Assembly: GCA_030849465.1 (NCBI GenBank)
Contig: JARVLF010000009.1
Coordinates: 1-64,000, forward strand
Source: Moesziomyces globuligerus
Lineage: Eukaryota > Basidiomycota > Ustilaginomycetes > Ustilaginales > Ustilaginaceae
Length of the DNA: 64,000 nucleotides
Direction of reading: 5' to 3'
Numbering within the stretch: the stretch's first letter is position 1; every line of letters starts with the position of its first letter. The position numbers and the translations under genes were made by a program. Shown one piece after another: positions 11,182-20,676 of this stretch. Under the pieces are notes generated by a model. It searched no databases and had not been told where the DNA came from. It saw only the letters and a list, made by a program, of their open reading frames with translations.

Positions 11182-11228
11182 GGTGAAGGATGGGGAGACG
11201 AGAGCCGGGGGGGACGTACTCGCGGTCG

Positions 11229-11236
11229 TATATATC
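11229..11236 (-). promoter_or_regulatory. TATA box of the element A antisense gene
   Basis: On the minus strand the sequence reads GGATATATACG about 50 bp upstream of the ATG at 11181. This suggests the antisense gene has its own promoter inside the element. The remaining 11,237-11,595 contains GC-rich sequence and short palindromes but no further ORF I can support. Confidence 0.5.
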
Positions 11237-11595
11237 CCTTTCCGAGGGAAGTGCGACGGGTGAGTGCGTACAAAGCGTGCGCAGAGCGTGCGCGCCGCAC
11301 GCGCTCGCACAAAGCTCTCATTGGTGCGCTTGCAGTATCTCGCTCGCGAACAAGGTTGAGATGATGGGAGCGCGGTGCGCAATAACGGGTGCGCGCAGCT
11401 CCGCCGACATGAAGCCGGCGGCTCGCGGAGATTAGCGGGGAGACACGCGGCGATCAACGGTGTGACACGCGCCTGCCGCCGCAAAGCGCGACCGTCCGAG
11501 TCGCGACCGACCGACCCCCGGCCGCCACCAACTGGGATCGCGACGCCCGACAGCCAACGCTGCCGGGCCGTCGTCGCTCGCGGACAAGCGACTCG

Positions 11596-11609
11596 GGCGG
11601 GGGGGGGGG
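11596..11609 (+). other. Polypurine tract of element A
   Basis: A GGGCGG followed by a run of G ends three bases before the LTR start TGTCAGG at 11613. This is the expected position of the plus-strand primer for reverse transcription. Confidence 0.6.
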
Positions 11610-11612
11610 TAA

Positions 11613-11922
11613 TGTCAGGACCCCCAGCTCCGTCCGACCCGCAGTACGCGGTCGCGCCCTCCCGGCCAAGAGCGCAACGCTCCCGGCGGCGCGACCAGGC
11701 GCGACCGACAGACTTCTTCTCACGCTCGCCCAACGGGGGTTGTCTACGGACCCCGTCGCATGTATTACTTCTTTCGCTCTATAGCAATAGCAGTGCCGTG
11801 CCCCGACCACCGCGACACACTGTCGCGCAGCCTACCGACTCCGTCACTCCCAACCTCTCCTCCCCGGCCGACCCCAACCGACCGTAGCCGCCCCGCGGTA
11901 CTCAGACCCTACGGTTCTAACA
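11613..11922 (+). mobile_element. 3' LTR of element A
   Basis: A 310-bp segment begins TGTCAGG directly after the polypurine tract and ends CTAACA, giving TGT...ACA termini. It contains a weak TATA-like CTCTATAGC near 11775. No second copy is present in the window, so the length rests only on the terminal motifs. Confidence 0.55.
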
Positions 11923-12454
11923 AGTACCCTGTGCCACCATAGCAGTTTGCCTCTGTTTGAGTTGGAGCTCCCTGCCGCTGCCCCGCAGCTCCCGCACCTT
12001 CCTGCAGTAGGTCGCCTCTGCGTCCGACGGTGCTCTGGGTTCATCAAGTCGTCCAGGCCGCGCTACCTCTGTACAAGGCAACCACAGAGGTCCGTCAATA
12101 CCAAGTACTTGCGGAGGCAGTAGGCTCCTGCAAGCTGCAAGACCAGATTGGCTCTAAGACGCGCTTAGGATTGAAGTAAATCCAAATCGGCCCTAATGCG
12201 TTAGAACCGATCTAAATCAAAATTGGCTGTAAGCCACCCCGTACAGCCAAACCCCTTTCAACACCATCGGAACAGCCGGTATCAGGCACACGACCCCTGA
12301 CACCTGCCAGTACCGGGCCTACCAGTGACCCACCAACTCCCATATTGGTACTACCTGCCCGAGGCCTCCCCACCAGCCTGACTAAGCCCACTGGAGGTAT
12401 AAGACCCCCCAGGCGTAATAAATGCCTCTTTATTAGGTGCTGCCCATAGGCAGG
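11923..12454. other. Inter-element sequence with a possible relic LTR end
   Basis: No gene is seen. At about 12,285-12,302 the sequence GGCACACGACCCCTGACA nearly matches the last bases of the element B LTR (GGCACGCGACCCCTGACA), so an older related LTR may end here. Further on, a TATAAG near 12,398 and an AATAAA near 12,418 lie about 20 bp apart, which resembles a promoter/polyadenylation pair of another LTR fragment. The last five bases (GCAGG, 12,450-12,454) are the target duplication of element B. Confidence 0.4.
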
Positions 12455-12549
12455 TGTTACAGGCCTGGATCAGACCCTGATCGACGCAGGCACGTGTGGA
12501 GGGCGCAGGCGAAAATCCGTAGCACGGGCTACGAGCGCGCCAAGTCGCG

Positions 12550-12617
12550 GTCCGGCGAGTGGAGGCCACTCGACGAATGCCGTCAATAATTCGCCGAGTG
12601 AGGCCCACTCGACGGAC
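12550..12617. repeat. Palindrome array (2 units) in 5' LTR
   Basis: Units at 12,550-12,578 and 12,589-12,617 each have an 11-bp arm, 7-bp centre and 11-bp complementary arm, with a 10-bp spacer (period 39). They lie about 250 bp upstream of the LTR TATA-like sequence. Confidence 0.9.
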
Positions 12618-13258
12618 GGCCTGCGGCGACCCCGGAAAACAACGAGCGGGTCATACGATGGACGTACCCGGCTCGGAGACGAAGGGGAGGAGGAGAGGGG
12701 TGCTTGTTGGCCCAGGGGGCAACGAGCGTAACGTGCAAAGGGGAGTCATGCACGAGAGGAGGCCTGAGCCCGAGGGGGTGGGCGAAACCTCCTGGCATCA
12801 ATGAGATGCTAGCAGGGGCCGTTCGAGACGGCACCTTGCCACACGCTGGCCCTCCTGGTGAGGGCAAGTACTTATAGCTTCGACTCATCGAGTGCGATGG
12901 GGCTGCGCCCCATCCACTCTACCTTACTTTACAGCACTCAGTCGTTATCATTCGTCAGTATCACTGTCTTTCAGTTACTTCGTCTCACAGTAGCAATCGC
13001 AGGGCGTTGCTACTACTTGCGTGTGTGTTGTATCACCGCTTCAGACGCCGTCGACACCTCCATCGGCGCTACGGCACCTACACCGTAGGCAGTACCTCCA
13101 CTGCGGCCCTGGAACCTCCACCAGTGCCCGACAACCGTCTGAGCATTACGAGCACTCGTGCAAAGACGGAAGTCCTTCCCACGACGCCCAAAGGCGTCTG
13201 CAGCAATCGAGTCGTGCCGCGCTACCTCTGAACGGGGTGCTCACAGTGGTCAGCCGAT

Positions 13259-13365
13259 ATCCGTTGAGTCGCGTCGACTCGCCGAATAACTCAGGCGATT
13301 CGTCGAGTCCACGCCACTCGCCGAACGAGCCAACTAATTCGCCGAGTCCACGTCACTCGCCGAAT
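13259..13365. repeat. Palindrome array (3 units) at end of 5' LTR
   Basis: Units at 13,259-13,287, 13,298-13,326 and 13,337-13,365 have exact 39-bp period. The last ends 28 bp before the LTR terminus. The third unit has fully complementary arms apart from none or one base, while its 7-bp centre differs from the others. Confidence 0.9.
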
Positions 13366-13399
13366 AAGGATTTCGGGCACGCGACCCCTGACATTAGAG

Positions 13400-13413
13400 T
13401 GGATCGTTCAAGC
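13400..13413 (+). other. Possible primer-binding site of element B
   Basis: Six bases after the 5' LTR a TGG opens TGGATCGTTCAAGC. A site beginning TGG, complementary to the CCA end of a tRNA, is expected here. I could not match it to a specific tRNA, and some chromoviruses prime in other ways. Confidence 0.3.
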
Positions 13414-13431
13414 AGTTCCCCACGACTCACC

Positions 13432-14859
13432 ATGGCGGACGAGACCCTCGTCAAGAAGCTGGACGAGCTCATCAGCCTGGTCAAGGCCCAGCTCGAGCTT
13501 ACCACCCGGGTAAATCAAGATGCCATGACGGCCCGAGCCCGCCAGCACCTTGCCGAGCGTCTCTCGCAGGTTCCCGAGGAGCATGCCGACGAATCCTCGT
13601 TCGCCGACCCGCCCACCCCTACGCCTGCGGCTCGTCCTCGCCGATCGGTATCCTTCGCTGACGATGGCGAACGCACCTACACCGACCGCGAGACGTACTC
13701 GACTCCGACTGGCAGTCGCTACACGAAGCCAAGGACGGAGGCCGCCTCAGGCGAGGAGGGGTACGATACCATCTCGCTCGAGGATCTTCCGCATAGCCAG
13801 CAGAAGTCCCTCTCGACGCCCTTCCCCAAGTTCAACCCCCGTGACGTCGAACTCTTCGTGATCGAGGCCGAGGCCTGGTTCAAATTCAACCGAGTCTACG
13901 ACCACGAGACGATGATCAACTACACGGGCACCCAGCTTGACGGCAGCGCTCGCGAGTGGTGGACCTCCAAGCTCCGAGTCGACCGGCCACGCCAAGGCAA
14001 GTTGTTCCATGACTGGCACTTCTTCACGAAGCGCCTCTCAGAGCAGTACAACCCGCGCAACGTCAGGATGGAGGCCTACAACAAGCTGTTGGCCCTTCGA
14101 CTCACTAGCGACACTCCGGGCGCGGCCACTCGCCACGTCGAACGGTTCCGCGATCTCGAGAGCCAGGTCAACCTCGAGGACACCGAGTTGCTCATCGACT
14201 TGTTCCGAGGCAGTCTGACTCGCAGCCTGCAGGAGAAGTTCGAGCGCAACCCACCCAGCGACCGTTGGGGGTGGTATCGCGAGGTCGAAGAGATTGACAG
14301 GCAGAGGATGTCTCTGCAGCAGTCTGCTTCCCGGCACCCGAGCCTACCGGCCCCGCGCGGGGGCATAGCAGCAAGCCAGCGCCCTGTAGGGCCCGCCGCG
14401 GGCAGCCCAGCCCGCCAGCCTGCCCCTCCGGCGCCTGGCACGCCGTACCGGCCCGGCAACAGGCCGCTGCCGCCGCACTTGGCGCAGAACCTTAGGCCAC
14501 GCGCCCCGGCCGGTAGCGCAGGACCCACAACGTTTGGCAGCACGGTTTGCCACCTGTGCCAAGGTACAGGCCACTGGGCACGAGACTGCCCAAGCAGGAA
14601 GGCACCGCCGGCAACCCCGAGGCCGGCTGGCCCAAGGGTCTCAGTGGCACTCGAGGACCCGCAACAAGGCGACCAGCCTCCGGAGGAAGCCGTGGAGGCG
14701 GAGCAGGCTGACGATGGTGAGGACTACGGGTACGACTCGGTCGATCAAGAGCCCCTGGACCTCACCCAGTTCGAAGGCCCTGTTGCGGCCGCCAACCACG
14801 CAGCTCCTCGAGACGACAACGATGACGCCCAGGAAAACTGCTATGGGGCGATGCACTAA
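13432..14859 (+). CDS. Gag of element B
   Basis: The 475-residue protein starts at the ATG in CACCATGGCGG, a good initiation context, 39 bp after the LTR. It has a helical N-terminal stretch, a Ser/Thr/Pro linker, a Retrotrans_gag capsid domain (roughly residues 125-290, including the WW pair and the conserved YNP), a Pro/Ala-rich basic stretch, one canonical zinc knuckle C-X2-C-X4-H-X4-C near residue 370 and an acidic tail. It forms the cytoplasmic particle and binds the element RNA. Its stop codon overlaps the pol ATG as TAATG, suggesting that ribosomes terminate and reinitiate to make pol. Confidence 0.92.
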   Translation: MADETLVKKLDELISLVKAQLELTTRVNQDAMTARARQHLAERLSQVPEEHADESSFADPPTPTPAARPRRSVSFADDGERTYTDRETYSTPTGSRYTKPRTEAASGEEGYDTISLEDLPHSQQKSLSTPFPKFNPRDVELFVIEAEAWFKFNRVYDHETMINYTGTQLDGSAREWWTSKLRVDRPRQGKLFHDWHFFTKRLSEQYNPRNVRMEAYNKLLALRLTSDTPGAATRHVERFRDLESQVNLEDTELLIDLFRGSLTRSLQEKFERNPPSDRWGWYREVEEIDRQRMSLQQSASRHPSLPAPRGGIAASQRPVGPAAGSPARQPAPPAPGTPYRPGNRPLPPHLAQNLRPRAPAGSAGPTTFGSTVCHLCQGTGHWARDCPSRKAPPATPRPAGPRVSVALEDPQQGDQPPEEAVEAEQADDGEDYGYDSVDQEPLDLTQFEGPVAAANHAAPRDDNDDAQENCYGAMH

Positions 14860-17800
14860 TGGCATGCATGGCCCTACATCCCTGGACGCCATCCATCTGT
14901 AAATATCAAGATTGCGCTCTTTGTTTCTCAGCCAGCGACGGCAAGGCGGTGCTCGAGTTGACCGGAACGGTCCAAGGCCATCCGGCTCGCATCCTCGCCG
15001 ACACCGGCGCTGGCCTGTCCATAGTCTCAGGTTCGTTCGCCCGCAAACACAAAATACCATCAAAAACAGCAAAAACAACAACAATACATGGTGTCACCGG
15101 GCACCAGATGACCACGCGGTCCATGGCGATGACCCGTGTAGCAATTGGGGGCCACGACCTCGGCCCGGTGCCCGCGTGGGTAGTGGACGTGGCCGACTAC
15201 GACTTCATCCTGGGGTATCGGGCCCTACGCCGGCTCAAACCAACTATCCATTGGGATACCGGGCAACTCGAGTTCGAGCTGCTAGGGCCGATGCAGGCCT
15301 ATAACGCGTCCCAGGATGACGGGTCGCTTCTACCGAGAGCTGTCGAGGAAGGCGCTCGGCGAATTTCGGTGGTGTCCGCCGAGTCGTGCCCACTCGCCGA
15401 GCCTCCACCTTCGTCCGCCGAGACGCGTCGACTCGGCGAATTACCGCCCCTGTCCGTCGAGTCGACCCCACCCGCCGAACGTCAAACTTCGGCAAAGCTC
15501 CACGGCCACGAGTTTGTATCCGCCGAACGCTTGATGCAAGCAGCCGTCGAAGACGGCCCAATTGGGTTCATGCTTCTAGAGGATCCATGGGATTCCCTCC
15601 CGGCGTTCGGTTTCGTGCCCACCGGAGCCGACAAGGGGGTGGAGATGGAGGTGGAGCCCGACAAGCCGGTGTCGGTCGAAGAGATCCCAGAGCCTTACAG
15701 GCACCTGCGAGGCGTCTTCGACGAGGTGGAGGCAGACCGGCTACCGCCTCATACGGACCATGACCTCCGCATCGACTTGGTTGAGGGTAGCAAGCCCCCT
15801 CAAGGGCCGCTGTACCTCAAGGGGCCCAAGGAGATGGCAGAGCTACGCAAGTACTTGGACGAGAATCTCGCCAAGGGCTTCATTCGGCCATCAAAGAGCC
15901 CGGCGCGGTCACCGGTGCTCTTCGTACCCAAGAAGGACGGTGGCCTTCGTCTCTGTGTCGACTACAGAGGGCTCAACGAGATTACGATCAAGAATCGCGC
16001 GCCACTGCCGCTCATTGAGGAGCAGCTATTTCTCCTCCGCAGGGCCAAGATCTATTCGAAGCTGGACCTCAAGGCAGCATACAACCTGATTCGCATTTCA
16101 AGTGGCGATGAATGGAAGACGGCATTCGGGACCCAGCTTGGGCTGTACGAGTACTTGGTGATGCCGTTCGGCCTGGCAAATGCTCCAGCACACTTCCAGT
16201 CGTTCGTCAACCACATCTACCGCGACATCATTGGTGTGTATGTGGTGGTGTACTTGGACGACTTCCTCATCTTCAGCGACACACTGGACGAGCACATCAA
16301 ACACGTCACAGAGGTGCTCACAAGGCTCAAGCAGCACAGGCTCTTCGCCAAGTTGTCCAAGTGTGCTTTCCACACCGACACGGTCGAATTCCTGGGGTAC
16401 ATCATCAAGCCCTCCGGGATTGAGATGGACCCAGAGAAGGTCCGCACAGTCAGGGAATGGCCTATGCCGGAGTCGATCCACGACATCCAGCGTTTCCTTG
16501 GGTTTGCGAACTTCTACCGACGGTTCATCGCCCACTTCGCCCGGATCGCCAAGCCTCTCACGGCCCTGGTGAAGCCAACGGAACGCTTCAAGAAGTTCGA
16601 GCTGCCGGAAGACGCCAAGCAGGCCTTCCACAAGCTCATACAAGCGTTCACGACGGCAGGAGTGCTAAGACACTTCGATTACCACCTGCCAACGCGGCTC
16701 GAGACGGACGCCAGCGACTTTGCCATCGCCGGGGTCCTGAAGCAGGAGCACGAGGGCCGGTGGCACCCGGTCGCATACTACTCGCGGAAGATGGCGCCCG
16801 CCGAGAAGAACTACGAGATCCATGACAAGGAGCTTCTCGCAGTTGTGGCATGCCTCACCCAGTGGCGCCATATGCTTGCAGGGCTGCCTAGCCAGCTCGT
16901 TATTCTCACGGACCACGAGGCGCTCAAGTACTTCAAGTCGCAACGCCGCATCACGGGCAGGCAGGCACGCTGGGCGGTGTTGCTAGCAGACTTCAACTTC
17001 GTGTTGCAGTATCGGCCAGGGGATAAGGCCGGCGAGCCTGACGCCCTGACTCGGCGTCGCGACATGGAGCCGGCAGGCGAGGAGCGCGAGCATAACGTGC
17101 GGCAACTATTGCCCTCCCGCGTATTTGCGGTAGAGGACGAGCCAATTCGGCGAGTCCTTGCAACTCGACGAACGTCCGCCGAGTCACCGGAACTCGACGG
17201 ACGCGCGCCGACCATGGCCAATATCGCCTCGGAAGGACTGCTAGGCCTCGCCAAGACCTTCCAACCGCTCGATAAAGAGTTGGCCGAGCTGCACGCCAAA
17301 ACACCGTTCGAGGAGAAGAACGGAGTGTGGTACAAGGAGGGCCGGTTGGTAGTGCCGAAGGTAACCATGCCAGGTAGCACCACCGACCGCAAGACTCGTC
17401 ACGCCCGCGAGGTGGACGAGCAGTCGCTGTCGGTGGAGCACCTTCGCTTCATGGTAATGTCGCAGTGCCATGACGGAGTGGCGGCCGGCCACGTTGGCCG
17501 CGACGCCACGCTGCACCTGGCACGACGACACTACTGGTGGCCAGGCATGACAACCTGGATAGCGGACTACGTCGCGAGCTGCCCTGTCTGCGCCAGATAC
17601 AAAGCGCCCAGACACAAGCCATACGGCTTGCTGCAGCCACTCGCAACGCCGCAACGGCCATGGGGCTCCATATCGATGGACTTCATCGAAGGCCTGCCAC
17701 TGTCGAGCGGGTACGACTCCATCTTGGTAATCGTCGACCGCTTGACCAAGTATGCAGTTGTCGCCCCGACGCACAAGACAGCGACAGCCGAGCAAACCGC

Positions 17801-18719
17801 CGAGCTCCTCAAGCGTCACTTGTTCGCCCACTTTGGCGTCCCGGACCACATTGTGTCGGACAGGGGACGCCAGTTCATCTCGAAGACCTGGAGCGAGTTC
17901 GTCAGCAACTTAGGAGCAAGGCACTCACTCAGCACGGCCTACCACCCGCAGACGGATGGCCAGACGGAGCGTGTCAACCAAGTCCTGGAGCAGTACCTTC
18001 GCATGTACTGCAACTACCAGCAGAACGACTGGGCTAGCCTGCTCAGCGGGGCCGCTTTCGTCTACAACAACACGGTGCACACGAGCATCGGCGTCTCGCC
18101 CTTCTTCGCGTGCTACGGCTGGCACCCAAAGTCTCACCCGGAGATCCCGGCCAAGCTCGGCGTAAACGACACCAGTCGGGCCGAGTTCTTGGCGCAGGGC
18201 AGCGAGCGGTTCCACTATCTGCAAGACCAGATCCGGCAAGCACAACGCCGAGCGGTCGAGCAGTACAACCGCAAGCACAAGGACATCGAGTTCAAGGTCG
18301 GCGACCTGGTCTACGTCAACCGAAAGAACTGGATGACCAAAAGGCCGTCGCCCAAGCTCGATACGAGGTTCGCCGGCCCATTCCCGGTGAAAGAACGCAT
18401 CGGCAGACGGGCATATCGCCTCACTTTGCCCGCAAGCCTCCGCGTGCATGACGTCTTCCACGTCTCGATGCTGGAGCCCGCCAAGAGCAGCGCGCTCCCT
18501 CAACGCGAGTTGCTACCGGTGGAACCGCCTCTGCCGGACGAAGAGCTAGAATACGAGGTGGAGGCCATCATCGGCAAGCGCGTCCGAAACCGCCAGGTCG
18601 AATACAAGGTCCTATGGCGCGGCTACTCAGAGGAAGCAGCATCCTGGGAGCCCACCGACCTCCTCAGCTGTCCAGACCTCATCCGGGAGTATGAGGAGTT
18701 GGCGGGGGGACGGGCCTAG
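14859..18719 (+). CDS. Pol polyprotein of element B (PR-RT-RNaseH-IN-chromodomain)
   Basis: An intact 1286-residue polyprotein. The aspartic protease motif ADTGAG lies near residue 48; reverse transcriptase has YLDD near residue 465; RNase H follows. The integrase zinc domain (HHCC) spans about 865-910, the integrase core has D near 940, D near 998 and E near 1036, and a chromodomain occupies about 1232-1280. The start is the ATG that overlaps the gag stop by one base. Two linkers hold in-frame palindrome arrays: between protease and RT (15,374-15,480) and between RNase H and integrase (17,145-17,202). They add low-complexity Ser/Glu/Pro/Arg residues outside the folded domains. No frameshift or internal stop is present, so the element could be active. 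Confidence 0.95.
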   Translation: MACMALHPWTPSICKYQDCALCFSASDGKAVLELTGTVQGHPARILADTGAGLSIVSGSFARKHKIPSKTAKTTTIHGVTGHQMTTRSMAMTRVAIGGHDLGPVPAWVVDVADYDFILGYRALRRLKPTIHWDTGQLEFELLGPMQAYNASQDDGSLLPRAVEEGARRISVVSAESCPLAEPPPSSAETRRLGELPPLSVESTPPAERQTSAKLHGHEFVSAERLMQAAVEDGPIGFMLLEDPWDSLPAFGFVPTGADKGVEMEVEPDKPVSVEEIPEPYRHLRGVFDEVEADRLPPHTDHDLRIDLVEGSKPPQGPLYLKGPKEMAELRKYLDENLAKGFIRPSKSPARSPVLFVPKKDGGLRLCVDYRGLNEITIKNRAPLPLIEEQLFLLRRAKIYSKLDLKAAYNLIRISSGDEWKTAFGTQLGLYEYLVMPFGLANAPAHFQSFVNHIYRDIIGVYVVVYLDDFLIFSDTLDEHIKHVTEVLTRLKQHRLFAKLSKCAFHTDTVEFLGYIIKPSGIEMDPEKVRTVREWPMPESIHDIQRFLGFANFYRRFIAHFARIAKPLTALVKPTERFKKFELPEDAKQAFHKLIQAFTTAGVLRHFDYHLPTRLETDASDFAIAGVLKQEHEGRWHPVAYYSRKMAPAEKNYEIHDKELLAVVACLTQWRHMLAGLPSQLVILTDHEALKYFKSQRRITGRQARWAVLLADFNFVLQYRPGDKAGEPDALTRRRDMEPAGEEREHNVRQLLPSRVFAVEDEPIRRVLATRRTSAESPELDGRAPTMANIASEGLLGLAKTFQPLDKELAELHAKTPFEEKNGVWYKEGRLVVPKVTMPGSTTDRKTRHAREVDEQSLSVEHLRFMVMSQCHDGVAAGHVGRDATLHLARRHYWWPGMTTWIADYVASCPVCARYKAPRHKPYGLLQPLATPQRPWGSISMDFIEGLPLSSGYDSILVIVDRLTKYAVVAPTHKTATAEQTAELLKRHLFAHFGVPDHIVSDRGRQFISKTWSEFVSNLGARHSLSTAYHPQTDGQTERVNQVLEQYLRMYCNYQQNDWASLLSGAAFVYNNTVHTSIGVSPFFACYGWHPKSHPEIPAKLGVNDTSRAEFLAQGSERFHYLQDQIRQAQRRAVEQYNRKHKDIEFKVGDLVYVNRKNWMTKRPSPKLDTRFAGPFPVKERIGRRAYRLTLPASLRVHDVFHVSMLEPAKSSALPQRELLPVEPPLPDEELEYEVEAIIGKRVRNRQVEYKVLWRGYSEEAASWEPTDLLSCPDLIREYEELAGGRA
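15374..15480. repeat. Palindrome array (3 units) inside pol, protease-RT linker
   Basis: Units at 15,374-15,402, 15,413-15,441 and 15,452-15,480 have exact 39-bp period, i.e. 13 codons, so the reading frame is kept. A more degenerate copy may lie one period upstream, around 15,335-15,363. Arms match the LTR palindromes, while centres and spacers differ. Confidence 0.88.
17145..17202. repeat. Two abutting palindromes inside pol, RNaseH-integrase linker
   Basis: Units at 17,145-17,173 and 17,174-17,202 abut with no spacer, unlike the 10-bp spacer elsewhere. Each still has the 11-7-11 structure. The stretch is translated in frame. Confidence 0.85.
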
Positions 18720-18764
18720 ACAGGCGGCGGGGAAGGAGCGCGGCGGAGGGGGCGCTCAGAGAGG

Positions 18765-18871
18765 ATTCGGCGAGTATAGCGGACTCGACGAATTTGCAGG
18801 ATGATTCGGCGAGTCGAGGCGACTCGACGAATTGCAAACTCGATCCGCCGAGTGCGCGTCACTCGGCGGAT
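18765..18871. repeat. Palindrome array (3 units) just after pol
   Basis: Units at 18,765-18,793, 18,804-18,832 and 18,843-18,871 have 39-bp period. The third has perfectly complementary 11-bp arms (ATCCGCCGAGT and ACTCGGCGGAT). The second can extend to a 13-bp stem with a 3-base loop and one mismatch. The array sits between the pol stop and the 3' end of the antisense gene. Confidence 0.92.
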
Positions 18872-19036
18872 AGGGAACCAGCCCGACGCGAAGACCAGGA
18901 GGGCAACAACAAGCACACAGCCAGGGGACTCAACGACCAGAAGCTCGCTCAGGCTGGTCGCAGGCAAGCTCAACGGGGACAGGTCACAGTCTCACACAAG
19001 CAAGAAGAGCCAAGACGCTGGGATTATCTCACGTCG

Positions 19037-20613
19037 CTACATGTCGATGTAAGAGCCGTCGCTGGGGCCCGGAGGGAAGACGGGCTCGTCAATAGGGTCA
19101 GGGGCCCCACCAGACACGGCGACGGACTCGTGCGGCTGACGCTCCGAGTATAGCGAGTGCCAACACTCCGAGAAGCGCAGCATCACCCGCAGCAGGGGAA
19201 GGCGCAGGCGGGCCGCCTGGATCCGGAATACTCGGCGGGTCGCAACGGTCCAACCGAAGGTCTCGGTCGGGATGGTCATCCGGTCGTACGACCGAATGGC
19301 GCCTGGGCCGGGAGCACCGGCCACCGACAAGTTGGCACGCTCGGCACGTTGGCGCGAGCGACCCGTGGGAGTGCCGTCGCCCGGGTACTCCATCCCGGGG
19401 AAGGCGCGAATGCTCCGCTCGCAGTTGCCAACGTCGGCAAGGTGGCAGTGAGTGCACACCCGCGGAAGGCGACTACGCTCCCCGTACGGGTTGGGGAACG
19501 CCGAGGGGAAGCAACTGTGAAGGAGAGGAGAAGGTCAGCAACCGCCAAGGCAAGGACACGAGCAGGGCACAATACTTACGGGACTCCCAGGTCAGCGCAC
19601 CGGCGGCACTGCCAACTCGGCCAAGGCATGCAGCCCTCGGTCAAGCGCATCATGACGATGCGCTGTAGCCGCTGCTCGGCGTTAGAGCCCGCCGCGACGA
19701 GCCAGTTCCGAGGGTATCGACCCTCGGCCACGCGCACCAACAAGTCGGCAACCTCGTACTGCCCCGACCAGCCGATGATCTCGGCATGCGACGGCTCGCG
19801 TTGGTCGGGGGGCGGCGGCGACGGGGTGCGAGGCACCTCCCACCGAGGGGGAGGCGTCAGTCGCTGCACATCCCGCTCGAAGACGGGTGTGGCAGACCGA
19901 CCGAGGGGCGGGGAAGGCTCAGCGCGGCCGGGGGACGTGGGGACGGCGGCCTCGACGCCGTCGGAAGCAGCCACCGGGGACGAGGGGACCACGTAGACGG
20001 CCCCCCAGCGCTCCAGCTGCTCCCCCAGCGACAACCCAACCGCGGCAGCTCGACGCTCGCGGTTGAGACGCGCCTCCTCGGCCGCCGCAGCCATGCCCTC
20101 CGCGGTCGGGGACGGCGGGGAGTACGACGGCGACCGTGGCTCGGAGGCCAGCGACGGGCTGGCCGGCACGGGGGGCGGCGACCAAGGGGCGTACACCGGG
20201 CTCCGAGGCGGCGACAGCGGGGCAGGGCTGCCCGAAGCCAGGCCGCTGGACGGCGGGGAGCCCAGGAAAAGGGCCTCCAGCGGCGCACAGCCACTGGAGT
20301 CGGGGGCCGAGGCGGATGCAGCTCGCGGCGGCGGCGGGGTGACGGCCGGCACGGGGGCTGACTCCGCGGCCGAAGCAGACGCGCCGCGCGGGCGCAGGCG
20401 CGAAGGGACCTTGCGCCGCTTCGACAGTGTCGACTCGGCCCCAGGGGAGGCCAAGCGGCGAGGAGATGCCGGCCCAACGGGGGCCGAGGGAGCGGATGGC
20501 CCGGCCGAGGAGTCGGCAGGGCGAGGAGGAGGCAGCGAGGCGGAGGCCGCGCGAGCGGCAGCCGCACGGGCGCGGGTCACGCGCGGGGAGGAGCGCACGT
20601 TGGAGGGCGCCAT
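19037..20613 (-). CDS. Antisense spliced gene of element B with Zn2Cys6-like cluster
   Basis: The gene lies opposite gag-pol. Exon 1 is 20,613-19,580 and exon 2 is 19,514-19,037. The 65-bp intron has a GTAAGTATT donor, a TGCTGACC branch-like site and a CTTCACAG acceptor, and splicing keeps the frame to give 503 residues. The ATG sits in CACCATGGCG after a pyrimidine-rich leader. The first 250 residues are Ser/Pro/Ala-rich with basic patches (RARAAAARA, KRRK). A more ordered part follows (about 290-340). Then come six cysteines spaced C-X2-C-X6-C-X18-C-X2-C-X7-C; the intron falls just before the third one. This resembles a fungal Zn2Cys6 cluster with a long loop. The gene in element A has the same cysteine order. 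I infer a nuclear DNA- or RNA-binding accessory protein; the role is unknown. Confidence 0.7.
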
Positions 20614-20676
20614 GGTGAAGACGGGGATGGTGGAGAGAGAGACACGAACACGGCCTCGACGGAGCTCGGCTCTTAC

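Larger units (their letters stand above)
4359..11922 (+). mobile_element. Element A: decayed Ty3/gypsy chromovirus lacking its 5' LTR
   Basis: The order is gag, protease, reverse transcriptase, RNase H, integrase, chromodomain, an antisense gene, a polypurine tract and a 3' LTR. That is the layout of a chromodomain-bearing Ty3/gypsy element. No copy of the 310-bp 3' LTR is found before gag; the sequence runs directly into the 22-bp array. Gag has an in-frame stop near its start, pol has no ATG ahead of the protease, and the integrase frame breaks at a 13-C run. The element is therefore 5'-truncated and probably inactive. Base composition is even more GC-rich than in element B, and the proteins differ substantially, so it is a separate family. 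Confidence 0.85.
12455..13393 (+). mobile_element. 5' LTR of element B
   Basis: This 939-bp LTR runs from TGTTACAGGCC to CGACCCCTGACA. A TATA-like ACTTATAG lies near 12,870, so transcription could start shortly after. Five 29-bp palindromes are present, two near its start and three near its end. Confidence 0.95.

Noticed and set aside
11281..11340. GC-rich inverted repeats near the element A antisense promoter
   Set aside because: They consist of GCGTGCGC-type simple sequence and do not show the 11-7-11 design or a fixed period.
13259..13365. CRISPR-like array (repeats with equal spacers)
   Set aside because: Units are imperfect palindromes with only 10-bp spacers, two or three per array, inside a eukaryotic retrotransposon. 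No cas gene is present.
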